A stretch of 9,274 nt of DNA from the NCBI GenBank assembly GCA_030622805.1, contig JAUXFR010000028.1:1-9274 (forward strand). The letters are read 5' to 3'. Numbering within the stretch: the first letter of the stretch is position 1; the number at the start of each line of letters is the position of its first letter. Shown here piece after piece: positions 1 through 6,660 of this stretch. This DNA comes from Anaerolineae bacterium. Its GTDB lineage: Bacteria; Chloroflexota; Anaerolineae; Anaerolineales; UBA4823. The position numbers were made by a program, and so were the translations under genes. A model generated the notes under the pieces. The model saw nothing but the letters and a program-made list of their open reading frames with translations, was not told the origin of the DNA and made no database searches.

Positions 1-738
1 AGAATCAAGCTGGTATTTACGCTGGTTTTCATCGTCACAACTGCCCTGGTACCTGCAGGAGCCTGGCCGGTTTATATCCTACTCATCGCCTTAATCCTAT
101 CGATCGAGATCATCTCGAGCCTTGGGGTCGGTTTCGTACAGAAGCGTTCTTTGGCTGCTCTCCCCTTCATGCTGGCTGCATTGCCGATAATATTTACCGC
201 TCCGGGGGTTGAACTGGCCAGCTTTTCTATAGGTTCATGGATAATCACGATCTCTCAATCGGGTCTGGAGAGGTTCATTAGTATCGGACTTAAGTCGTGG
301 ATATCCATTCAGGCAGCCGTTGTATTGACCGCCAGCACACCTTTTCCGGATTTGTTGGTTGCTATGCGAGCCATCCGGATTCCACCCATTATTGTTGCCG
401 TGGTCGGATTAATGTGGCGCTACCTTTTTGTGCTGGTGGACGAAGCGATTCGCTTGAATCAGGCGCGCGCCTCTCGCAGCGGTCACCCCCGCGAAGCTCA
501 GGGGAAAGTTGCCGGAGGTATAGTCTGGCGGGCGCGTGTCACGGGAGGTATGGTTGGAACCCTGTTCTTACGCGCTTTCGAACGCAGCGATCGTATTTAT
601 ATGGCCATGTTATCCCGTGGCTACGATGGTGAGATGCGCTCTCTGCCCTTTCCACCTCTGAGAAGTTTGGATTGGGTTTTCCTGATCTCCGGATTGGGCT
701 TGTGTGCGATCCTGCTGTCGATCTCTTTGTTATTATAA
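1..738 (+). CDS. cbiQ: Energy-coupling factor (cobalt/nickel) transporter T component, 5'-truncated
   Basis: The reading frame is open from the first base, so the start codon lies outside the window; 245 residues are visible out of about 225-270 in the family. CbiQ/EcfT is the integral membrane scaffold that couples ATPase subunits to the substrate-binding membrane protein. Several hydrophobic segments are seen (roughly visible residues 2-20, 22-41, 49-69, about 100-115, 130-150 and 224-244). The two Ala/Ser-Arg coupling motifs expected to contact the ATPase groove are present as ARASRS (155-160) and SRGYDGE (205-211). The stretch around IRIPPIIVAVVGLMWRYLF resembles cobalt-type CbiQ more than the general-purpose EcfT. 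An ATPase gene follows 13 bases after the stop, which supports the assignment. The substrate-binding cbiM/cbiN-like partner would be expected upstream and is not visible. The metal specificity is inferred. Confidence 0.85.
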   Translation, partial: RIKLVFTLVFIVTTALVPAGAWPVYILLIALILSIEIISSLGVGFVQKRSLAALPFMLAALPIIFTAPGVELASFSIGSWIITISQSGLERFISIGLKSWISIQAAVVLTASTPFPDLLVAMRAIRIPPIIVAVVGLMWRYLFVLVDEAIRLNQARASRSGHPREAQGKVAGGIVWRARVTGGMVGTLFLRAFERSDRIYMAMLSRGYDGEMRSLPFPPLRSLDWVFLISGLGLCAILLSISLLL

Positions 739-751
739 TTATTGGAGCCAG

Positions 752-1471
752 ATGCATCATTCAATCGTAGTACAAAATCTATCGTTTTCGTATCCCGATA
801 ACCGGGTTGCACTGCGGGATGTCTCGCTGGATATCTCGCCCTGTGAAAAAGTCGCGCTTGTCGGACCCAATGGCGCTGGTAAGTCGACGCTGATTTTACA
901 TCTGAACGGAATCCTGCGGGGCGATGGAGAAGTCACTGTGGCTGGACTGGATGTGAATGACAAGAATCTGGGAAAAATCCGGGGCAGTGTGGGGTTGGTG
1001 TTCCAAACACCGGACGATCAATTGTTTTCTCCAACGGTGTTTGACGATGTCGCTTATGGTCCCATCTACCAGGGCTTATCAAAACAGGATGTGCATGAGC
1101 GGGTCGACGAAGCGCTTGCAGTGGTTGGGATGAGCGATTTTAAATCGCGCGTTTCCCATCATCTGAGCGTGGGAGAGAAGAAACGTATCGCGATTGCCAC
1201 GGTATTGTCCATGCGTCCCGAGGTGCTCGTACTGGATGAACCGACAGCGGGTCTCGATCCACGCGCGCGGCGGTCGCTGCTCGGGTTGTTGGACGACATG
1301 CCAATGACCATGCTTGTCTCAACACACGATATGCTGATGGTGCAGGAATTATTTCAGCGTACGATCGTTATGGATCAGGGGCGCATCGTAGCGGATGGGG
1401 AAACAAAAGAGCTGCTCGAAGACGAACAGCTCTTGAAAGCGCATGGTCTGGAAAAACCAGCCATCTATTAG
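752..1471 (+). CDS. cbiO: Energy-coupling factor (cobalt/nickel) transporter ATP-binding protein
   Basis: This 239-residue ABC ATPase powers the ECF transporter with the preceding CbiQ. It has Walker A GPNGAGKST (38-46), a Q-loop in VFQTPDDQLF (83-92), signature LSVGEKKR (138-145), Walker B VLVLDEP (158-164), D-loop AGLDP and H-loop STHD (190-193). The PDDQLF segment after the Q-loop is typical of ECF/CbiO ATPases. The signature has Val for the usual third-position Gly (LSGGE), a variant I recall in CbiO proteins. I chose the ATG at 752: it lies just after the cbiQ stop, has GGAG four bases upstream, and gives a family-like N-terminus (IVVQNLSFSYPD). A start at 704 is possible only inside cbiQ. 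The gene ends tail-to-tail with metK, the two stop codons sharing bases 1469-1470, so there is no room for a dedicated terminator between them. Confidence 0.93.
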   Translation: MHHSIVVQNLSFSYPDNRVALRDVSLDISPCEKVALVGPNGAGKSTLILHLNGILRGDGEVTVAGLDVNDKNLGKIRGSVGLVFQTPDDQLFSPTVFDDVAYGPIYQGLSKQDVHERVDEALAVVGMSDFKSRVSHHLSVGEKKRIAIATVLSMRPEVLVLDEPTAGLDPRARRSLLGLLDDMPMTMLVSTHDMLMVQELFQRTIVMDQGRIVADGETKELLEDEQLLKAHGLEKPAIY

Positions 1472-2706
1472 ACTGCCGGCACAGAAACCTTCACATCCAT
1501 CTTGGCTGCTTCACGTAAAGCCTGGGCTCTATCTGTTCGCTCCCAGGGCAGGTCCAGGTCATCGCGCCCGAAATGACCATACACAGCGGTCTGCTGGTAG
1601 ATGGGGTGTCGCAGATCCAGGTCGCGGATGATCGCGCCGGGACGAAGATCGAAATGCTCCAGGATCAATTCGGCAATCTGCTCATCCGGGATATTACCGG
1701 TGCTGAAGGTTTCCACATTGACACTCAACGGATGGGCAACACCAATCGCATAGGCTACCTGGATCTCACAGCGGTCAGCTAATCCGGCAGCGACGATGTT
1801 CTTTGCCGCCCAGCGAGCTGCATAGGCTGCCGACCGGTCAACCTTCGTCGGATCTTTACCGCTGAAACAACCACCACCATGACGACCCATGCCGCCGTAA
1901 GTGTCGACGATGATCTTGCGTCCGGTCACGCCGCAATCTCCTAATGGACCACCAATCACGAAGCGACCCGTTGGATTTACGTAGATAATCAGGTCGTCGT
2001 CAACCATCTCCTGGGGCAGTACGGGGGTGATTACGTGTTGGATGATTGCCTGGCGGATATCGTCTTGAGAAACCTCAGGCGCGTGCTGCGTGCTGACCAG
2101 GACCGTATGCACCCGGTGTGGATTTCCGTAGCGATATTCAATGGTGACCTGGCTCTTGCCATCCGGTCGCAGCCAGGGTAAGGTGCCATCTTTCCTGACC
2201 TCACTCAACCGTTGGGCGAGCTTGTGCGCCAGAGATATGGGTAAAGGCATCAGCTCGGGTGTTTCATTACAGGCGTAACCAAACATCATGCCCTGATCCC
2301 CTGCGCCAATTAACTCGATCTCTTCTTCGCTCATCTGGCCCGTTTTTGCCTCCAGAGCGTGGTTTACTCCCAGGGCAATGTCACCCGATTGTTTCGCCAT
2401 CGACACCAGTACGCCGCAGCTGTTGCCGTCAAAACCCTTGGCGCTGTTGTCGTAGCCGATGTCTGTGATCACCTTGCGCGCCAGATCATCATAGTTGATG
2501 TTTGCTTTGGTGGTGATCTCACCCATCAGCATGACGTAACCAGTTTTGGTGGAAACTTCACAGGCAACGCGCGAGTACGGATCCTGTTCGAGACATGCAT
2601 CCAGCACTGCGTCGCTGATCTGGTCGCACATCTTGTCGGGATGACCTTCGGTCACGGACTCAGACGTAAACAAGAAGCTTGAAGAATGTAAAAATGTATA
2701 GTTCAT
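1468..2706 (-). CDS. metK: S-adenosylmethionine synthetase (methionine adenosyltransferase)
   Basis: MetK makes S-adenosylmethionine from methionine and ATP in the cytoplasm, as a tetramer needing Mg2+ and K+. The 412-residue protein has the full family pattern: the N-terminal ESVTEGHPDK segment (16-25), GAGDQGMMFGY (135-145), and the phosphate-binding GGGCFSGKDPTKVDRS (277-292). The last has Cys280 where most homologues have Ala. Length fits the bacterial family (about 380-410); the extra residues are a short N-terminal stretch before the first motif. I chose the ATG at 2706 because GGAGG (2719-2715) stands eight bases upstream. The frame stays open further upstream, but only through the riboswitch. 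The gene has its own promoter and a SAM-I riboswitch with terminator, so expression should fall when SAM is plentiful. It converges on cbiO with overlapping stop codons. Confidence 0.97.
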   Translation of the reverse strand: MNYTFLHSSSFLFTSESVTEGHPDKMCDQISDAVLDACLEQDPYSRVACEVSTKTGYVMLMGEITTKANINYDDLARKVITDIGYDNSAKGFDGNSCGVLVSMAKQSGDIALGVNHALEAKTGQMSEEEIELIGAGDQGMMFGYACNETPELMPLPISLAHKLAQRLSEVRKDGTLPWLRPDGKSQVTIEYRYGNPHRVHTVLVSTQHAPEVSQDDIRQAIIQHVITPVLPQEMVDDDLIIYVNPTGRFVIGGPLGDCGVTGRKIIVDTYGGMGRHGGGCFSGKDPTKVDRSAAYAARWAAKNIVAAGLADRCEIQVAYAIGVAHPLSVNVETFSTGNIPDEQIAELILEHFDLRPGAIIRDLDLRHPIYQQTAVYGHFGRDDLDLPWERTDRAQALREAAKMDVKVSVPAV

Positions 2707-2727
2707 GGAATAAGCCTCCAAGTGTAT

Positions 2728-2762
2728 AAAAAATTCGCCCCTTCCGGAATACAAGAAAGGGC
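2728..2762 (-). terminator. Riboswitch-controlled intrinsic terminator before metK
   Basis: Read on the minus strand, GCCCTTTC (2762-2755) pairs over eight positions (one G-U) with GAAGGGGC (2744-2737) across a ten-base loop. GAA and six Ts (2733-2728) follow. This is a standard intrinsic terminator placed between the SAM aptamer and the metK ribosome binding site. Its 5' arm can instead pair with GGGAGGGC (2789-2782), which overlaps the 3' strand of aptamer helix P1. The two structures are therefore mutually exclusive, as in a transcriptional OFF switch. Confidence 0.9.
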
Positions 2763-2784
2763 TATACAAAATCGAACGGTCGCC

Positions 2785-2898
<114 letters not shown>

Positions 2899-2933
2899 AC
2901 CGTATAGGGCTATTCAGTTATCGTGCAGGCAGC

Positions 2934-2962
2934 ATAATACCATGAGTTAAAGCAGATGTCAA
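2934..2962 (-). promoter_or_regulatory. Sigma-70-type promoter of the metK transcription unit
   Basis: On the minus strand a perfect -35 TTGACA (2962-2957) is separated by exactly 17 bases from a -10 TATTAT (2939-2934, one mismatch to TATAAT). Transcription should start near 2927, about 30 bases before the riboswitch P1 helix, giving a leader of about 220 bases. The cdsA stop codon TGA (2961-2959) lies inside the -35 hexamer. Found by eye, not by a scoring model. Confidence 0.85.
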
Positions 2963-3783
2963 ACTACGCTAAAAATCCCGCTGATCATATAGTAACCGAT
3001 CACTCCTGCCCATAACCAGCTGTCGATACGGTCGAAGGCGCCACCATGACCTGGGAGTAGAGTACCTGAATCCTTTTTCCCTGCCTGTCGTTTGATCATG
3101 CTTGCTCCCAAATCCCCCAATATGGACAGAACGCTTATCGTGAAACCAAGCATCGCCCCTCTTAAGGGGTTGATCTCGGTTCCGGCAGCAGCCAGGTTCT
3201 GGAATAACAATGCCAGCAGGGTTACTCCGATTGTGCTGACCATAATTCCAGCCAGGTAGCCTTCCCAGGATTTTCCTGGGCTCAATCTGGGAGTCATCTT
3301 ATGACGTCCGATCAATCTGCCGACCATATACGCACCCATATCGGCTAACCACACAGAGCTTAGTACAAGCAGTACCCACCATAAACCGTCGCTAATTTCG
3401 CGCAGTGAAATCAGATAGGCGCCGAGCCAGCCGATATAAAGAGAACTTGAAAGGGTCATTCCAAAATCGGTTCCTGCCTGATCGCGTCCACGTTCAAAAC
3501 TGAACAAGTGGTATGCCATGCTTACCAGGATCAGCAGGCTCAGCATCCATGGGCTGCTGGCAAAGCCGGTTAAGGCTCTCCCGAGCACAAAAAGCAGAAT
3601 TGCGCCCAAAGTGATCCATAAGGATGGCTGGTATCCAGTTTCCCGAAATAATGCTACAAATTCATAACCAGCCAGCAGCAGGATAATTGCAACCAGAACG
3701 GTATAGTACCAGCCGCCCAGGTAGATCACAGCCAGCCCGATTGGGAGCAGAAGAACGACTACCAGCGTCCGTTTAAGAAGCAT
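2959..3783 (-). CDS. cdsA: Phosphatidate cytidylyltransferase (CDP-diacylglycerol synthase)
   Basis: CdsA makes CDP-diacylglycerol from phosphatidic acid and CTP at the cytoplasmic membrane, the branch point to all major phospholipids. The 274-residue protein has many hydrophobic segments. It shows the family's WLADMGAYMVGR region (about 145-156), SPGKSWEG (168-175) and the C-terminal signature from Ser228 to Asp254, with SMIKR, KKD, PGHGG and DRID in the expected spacing. Ala249 stands where Leu/Ile/Val/Met/Phe is usual after HGG. I chose the ATG at 3783 because translation from there begins directly with a basic-hydrophobic membrane start (MLLKRTLVVV). It overlaps the end of uppS by 11 bases and has a G-rich stretch about 12 bases upstream, suggesting translational coupling. 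It is the last gene of the rpsB cluster; dxr and rseP, which often follow cdsA, are absent. Confidence 0.95.
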   Translation of the reverse strand: MLLKRTLVVVLLLPIGLAVIYLGGWYYTVLVAIILLLAGYEFVALFRETGYQPSLWITLGAILLFVLGRALTGFASSPWMLSLLILVSMAYHLFSFERGRDQAGTDFGMTLSSSLYIGWLGAYLISLREISDGLWWVLLVLSSVWLADMGAYMVGRLIGRHKMTPRLSPGKSWEGYLAGIMVSTIGVTLLALLFQNLAAAGTEINPLRGAMLGFTISVLSILGDLGASMIKRQAGKKDSGTLLPGHGGAFDRIDSWLWAGVIGYYMISGIFSVV

Positions 3784-4552
3784 GTTGAGGCAAGTCCCCC
3801 TGGTTTTCGGCGATTTTTCCGTAGCGCCTCTCGCGCTGGCTGAACTCCTCCAATGCGGATAGCAGCTCTGTTCTATCAAAGTCCGGCCAGTAAGTCGGCG
3901 TAAAAATCCACTCGCAGTACGCCCCCTGCCAGATTAAGAAGTTGCTGCCGCGCAGCTCGCCGGAAGTGCGTATAATAATGTCTGGGTCGGGGACACCTGC
4001 AGTGAAAAGATACTGACTGACCAGCTCATCGCTTACGTCTTCTGCCTCCACACCGTCCTCGAGCATGTGCTGAATAGCGCACACAATCTCATCCCGACCG
4101 CCGTAATTAAAAGCGACGTTTAAAGTTAAGCGGTTGTTGTCTTTCGTGAATTCGATCGCCTGAAGCACCTTTTCCTGCAAGCGTGGATCTAAACGGTCCA
4201 GTCTGCCGATATGCCGCAGCTTCACGCCCTGGTCATGCAGCTCCTGAATTTCGCGATCGATCACATCTTCCAGGATACGCATCAGACCCTGAACTTCTTC
4301 CTGAGGGCGTCCCCAGTTCTCCGTCGAGAAAGCATATATCGTCAAATAACGGATTTTGAACTCAATGCAGGCTTCGATGATTCGACGCAGGTTCTCTGTT
4401 CCCGCGCGATGACCTGCCAGTCGAGGCAAACCGCGCGAAATTGCCCAACGACCGTTGCCATCCATAATTATGGCTACGTGCTGCGGTATTCGTTCTGGCA
4501 GCTCTGTTTTCTCTGATTGATTCATAGGTAGCGGATGATTGGTGGAACTCAT
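3773..4552 (-). CDS. uppS: Di-trans,poly-cis-undecaprenyl diphosphate synthase (isoprenyl transferase)
   Basis: This cis-prenyltransferase condenses isopentenyl diphosphate onto farnesyl diphosphate to build the C55 lipid carrier for cell-wall glycans. The 259-residue protein has the catalytic-Asp motif IIMDGNGRWA (28-37, Asp31), the substrate loop YAFSTENWGRP (73-83), the RTSGELRGSNFL segment (195-206) and the acidic residue in AYCEWIF (Glu214) matching the Mg2+-binding Glu near the C-terminus of the E. coli enzyme. Length matches the family (about 250). The ATG at 4552 immediately follows the frr stop (TAAATG), with no convincing Shine-Dalgarno, so re-initiation after frr is likely. An internal ATG at 4525 would remove nine poorly conserved residues and cannot be excluded. 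UppS overlaps cdsA by 11 bases. Confidence 0.96.
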   Translation of the reverse strand: MSSTNHPLPMNQSEKTELPERIPQHVAIIMDGNGRWAISRGLPRLAGHRAGTENLRRIIEACIEFKIRYLTIYAFSTENWGRPQEEVQGLMRILEDVIDREIQELHDQGVKLRHIGRLDRLDPRLQEKVLQAIEFTKDNNRLTLNVAFNYGGRDEIVCAIQHMLEDGVEAEDVSDELVSQYLFTAGVPDPDIIIRTSGELRGSNFLIWQGAYCEWIFTPTYWPDFDRTELLSALEEFSQRERRYGKIAENQGDLPQHAS

Positions 4553-5110
4553 TTACACTTCTAGTATCTCAGCTTGCTTTCTTTCTCCGGTTTGGTTTAT
4601 TTTCTCTATGTAATTATCGGTGATTTTCTGCATCTCATCTTCGCCTCGTTTGAGGTCGTCTTCGGAGATGAGCTTCTCATTTTCGAACTCCCGCAGATCC
4701 TTTATGCTGTCGCGGCGGACATTGCGAATCGCTATACGTGCTTCTTCGATGCGTTGATTTACTATTCTTGCCAGATCCTGGCGGCGTTCTTCTGTCAATG
4801 GAGGCAGGCTTAAGCGGATCGCCTTACCATCGTTATTGGGTGTCAGCCCAAGGTCAGATGTCAGGATGCTTCTTTCAATGTCTCGCAGGCTCGATTGGTC
4901 GAAGGGACGAATCAGCAGGGACCTCGGTTCTGGAACGCTGATGGACGCGAGCTGGATCAGTGATGTTGGTATACCGTAATAATCCACCTGGATCTTTTCA
5001 ACCAGTGCCGGGTGGGCTCGTCCTGTGCGAATCCCAGCCAGGTCGTCCTCAAGGGCTTGTATGGCACCATCCATTCGTTCTTTGGCTTCTTTGTAGATGT
5101 CGTTTAACAT
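4553..5110 (-). CDS. frr: Ribosome recycling factor
   Basis: RRF works with EF-G to split the post-termination ribosome into subunits. The 185-residue length is exactly that of the family. It is mainly helical, with the conserved RTGRAHPALVEKI segment, YYG(I)PT, SISVPEPRSLLIRPFD and LGLTPNNDGKAIRLSLPPLTEERR in order, and a long charged C-terminal helix. I chose the ATG at 5110 because GGAGG (5120-5116) lies five bases upstream and the protein then begins MLNDIYKEAKERM, as in homologues. An in-frame TTG further upstream would add 15 unrelated residues. It ends directly against the uppS start codon and is separated from pyrH by 162 bases. Confidence 0.97.
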   Translation of the reverse strand: MLNDIYKEAKERMDGAIQALEDDLAGIRTGRAHPALVEKIQVDYYGIPTSLIQLASISVPEPRSLLIRPFDQSSLRDIERSILTSDLGLTPNNDGKAIRLSLPPLTEERRQDLARIVNQRIEEARIAIRNVRRDSIKDLREFENEKLISEDDLKRGEDEMQKITDNYIEKINQTGERKQAEILEV

Positions 5111-5272
5111 TGGAGCCTCCGTAGAGCGATGAGTACCTCCTGATACCTGCGTCAAAGCAAGAGTCCGGAAGGTTGATTGATAACATCCGCTTAAGCATAC
5201 CCGAAAATGTGGTGTCAGGAAAGGGTAGAATGACGGTGAGATGAGCTTGTGGAATCCGTCCAGTTTTGTGGC
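5111..5272 (-). other. pyrH-frr intergenic spacer
   Basis: This 162-base gap is the longest gap between two genes inside the minus-strand cluster. It contains the frr Shine-Dalgarno GGAGG (5120-5116) and a second, perfect AGGAGGT (5141-5135) with no ATG, GTG or TTG at a suitable distance. I see no convincing promoter, no U-tailed hairpin and no small gene in it. A TTGACG lies near 5155 but lacks a matching -10. Confidence 0.6.
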
Positions 5273-5998
5273 TCAGGATGAGATCAGCGTGCCTATCTTT
5301 TCTCCGTATAGCGCTTTACGCAAATCATCTGGCTTCCACAGGTCGAGTACCAGAAGAGGCAGGTCATTGTCCATACACAGGGAAAGCGCTGTGCTGTCCA
5401 TCACCTCCAAACGCCGGTTTAACGCATCCAAATAGGTAAGATGATCGAACCGTTTCGCGTCCGGGTTGGTCATTGGATCCGAGTCGTAGACACCATCGAC
5501 CTTGGTAGCTTTTATCAGCACATCTGCGCCCAGCTCCATGGCGCGCAGTGCTGCTGCGGTATCGGTGGAGAAATATGGATTACCTGTGCCGCCACCAAGG
5601 ATCACCACACGCCCTTTCTCCAGGTGGCGGATCGCTCTGCGGCGAATGTAGGGTTCAGCGACAGCGTGCATTGCCACCGCAGACTGCACCCGGGTTACCA
5701 GATTGCCGCGTTCCATGGCGTCCATCAGTGCCAGGGCGTTCATCATTGTAGCCAGCATACCCATATAATCTGCAGTGGCTCTGTCCATCCCCCGGTCCAG
5801 TCCGCTGCGACCGCGCCAGAGGTTGCCAGCTCCGATGACGATAGCCACGTCAACGCCTAGACCACGGACTTCCTTGATTTTTTCGGTGATATCCTCGGCG
5901 CGCAGTGGGTCGATTCCAAATCCATCCGGGCTGGCCAGGGCTTCCCCGCTCAGCTTCAGTAAGATACGTTTATACTTCACAGTCATTGATTCAGTCAT
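5273..5998 (-). CDS. pyrH: UMP kinase (uridylate kinase)
   Basis: PyrH phosphorylates UMP to UDP with ATP; it is a bacterial-type hexameric enzyme of the amino acid kinase family. The 241-residue protein matches the usual 235-245. It shows the Lys-rich P-site KRILLKLSGEAL near the N-terminus, IVIGAGNLWRGR, DRATADYMGMLATMMNALAL, the VILGGGTGNPYFSTDTAAALRA block, ATKVDGVYDSDP and the C-terminal MDNDLPLLVLDL. The ATG at 5998 is chosen because a strong GAGGAGGT (6010-6003) ends four bases before it; the in-frame ATG at 5986 would be too far away. The gene starts immediately after an intrinsic terminator that follows tsf, so its expression depends on read-through or on a promoter I could not identify. 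Confidence 0.97.
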   Translation of the reverse strand: MTESMTVKYKRILLKLSGEALASPDGFGIDPLRAEDITEKIKEVRGLGVDVAIVIGAGNLWRGRSGLDRGMDRATADYMGMLATMMNALALMDAMERGNLVTRVQSAVAMHAVAEPYIRRRAIRHLEKGRVVILGGGTGNPYFSTDTAAALRAMELGADVLIKATKVDGVYDSDPMTNPDAKRFDHLTYLDALNRRLEVMDSTALSLCMDNDLPLLVLDLWKPDDLRKALYGEKIGTLISS

Positions 5999-6013
5999 AC
6001 GCACCTCCTCTAG

Positions 6014-6038
6014 AAAAAAAGCCAACCCATGGGTTGGC
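6014..6038 (-). terminator. Intrinsic terminator or attenuator between tsf and pyrH
   Basis: The palindrome GCCAACCCATGGGTTGGC (6021-6038) forms a seven-pair stem with a CATG loop, or nine pairs if fully zipped. On the minus strand it is followed directly by seven Ts (6020-6014). It begins eight bases after the tsf stop codon, and the pyrH ribosome binding site starts three bases after the T-tract. On the plus strand only four Ts follow, so its main direction is that of the operon. Confidence 0.9.
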
Positions 6039-6046
6039 TTTTACGC

Positions 6047-6658
6047 TTATTCACTATCGGATGCAGTCTCACCCAATTCAAATCGTTGAAAGCGGCGGAT
6101 AACAACGTTTTCACCGATGGCAGCGATGTTCTGCATCAGCAGCTGCTCTACATTTATCTCGTCATCACGGATATAAGACTGCCGTAGCAGGCAGGTTTCA
6201 TCCAGATACTTCTTTATACGTCCTTCAACGATGCGGTCAATAATGTTCTCTGGTTTACCTTCTCCGATCGCATAATCTCGAGCCAGGTTCCTTTCTTCCT
6301 CCAAAACCTCTTCTGGGATGTCTTGCTCACTTACATAAAGTGGAGCACTTGCGGCGATCTGGAGCGCGATTTCATGCGCAAATGACCGAAATTTTTCTGC
6401 CCGGGCGACAAAATCCGTTTCGCAGTTGACTTCTACCATAACGCCCACACGACCGTTTCCATGTGAGTACAGTTCGACCATGCCTTCAGAGGCTTCCCGG
6501 TCGGCTCGTTCTGCAGCTTTTGATATCCCTTTTTCGCGTAGAAATTCGAGAGCTTTATCAAAATCACCGTCCGCGTTTTCCATAGCCTTCCGACAGTCCA
6601 TGATACCGATACCGGTTTCTTCTCGCAATTCCTTAATTTGAGCTGTAGTGATGCTCAT
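6047..6658 (-). CDS. tsf: Elongation factor Ts, short form
   Basis: EF-Ts exchanges GDP for GTP on EF-Tu. The N-terminal UBA-like domain is clear (IKELREETGIGIMDCRKAM, residues 8-26), followed by the EF-Tu contact region NCETDFVAR. The protein has 203 residues, far shorter than the E. coli form (about 282) and close to the Thermus form (about 196), which has a reduced core domain and acts as a dimer. The C-terminus shows no frameshift or loss of frame: it ends normally in ELGETASDSE. The ATG at 6658 lies two bases after the rpsB stop, and its GAGGAA ribosome binding sequence is formed by the last Glu codons of rpsB, so the two genes are probably translationally coupled. Confidence 0.96.
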   Translation of the reverse strand: MSITTAQIKELREETGIGIMDCRKAMENADGDFDKALEFLREKGISKAAERADREASEGMVELYSHGNGRVGVMVEVNCETDFVARAEKFRSFAHEIALQIAASAPLYVSEQDIPEEVLEEERNLARDYAIGEGKPENIIDRIVEGRIKKYLDETCLLRQSYIRDDEINVEQLLMQNIAAIGENVVIRRFQRFELGETASDSE

Positions 6659-6660
6659 TA

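Noticed and set aside
704..751. cbiO start inside cbiQ
   Set aside because: The added 16 residues do not look like CbiO. The ATG at 752 has GGAG just upstream.
3784..3879. Longer cdsA start inside uppS
   Set aside because: It would add 32 unconserved residues in front of the first membrane segment. The ATG at 3783 fits the protein family and operon overlap.
5135..5155. A small gene or leader peptide behind the extra AGGAGGT in the pyrH-frr gap
   Set aside because: No ATG, GTG or TTG follows at a usable distance and no conserved peptide is apparent.
5441..5860. Plus-strand open frame of about 139 residues
   Set aside because: It lies wholly antisense to pyrH, which has every family motif. 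The frame has no ribosome binding site or recognisable domain.
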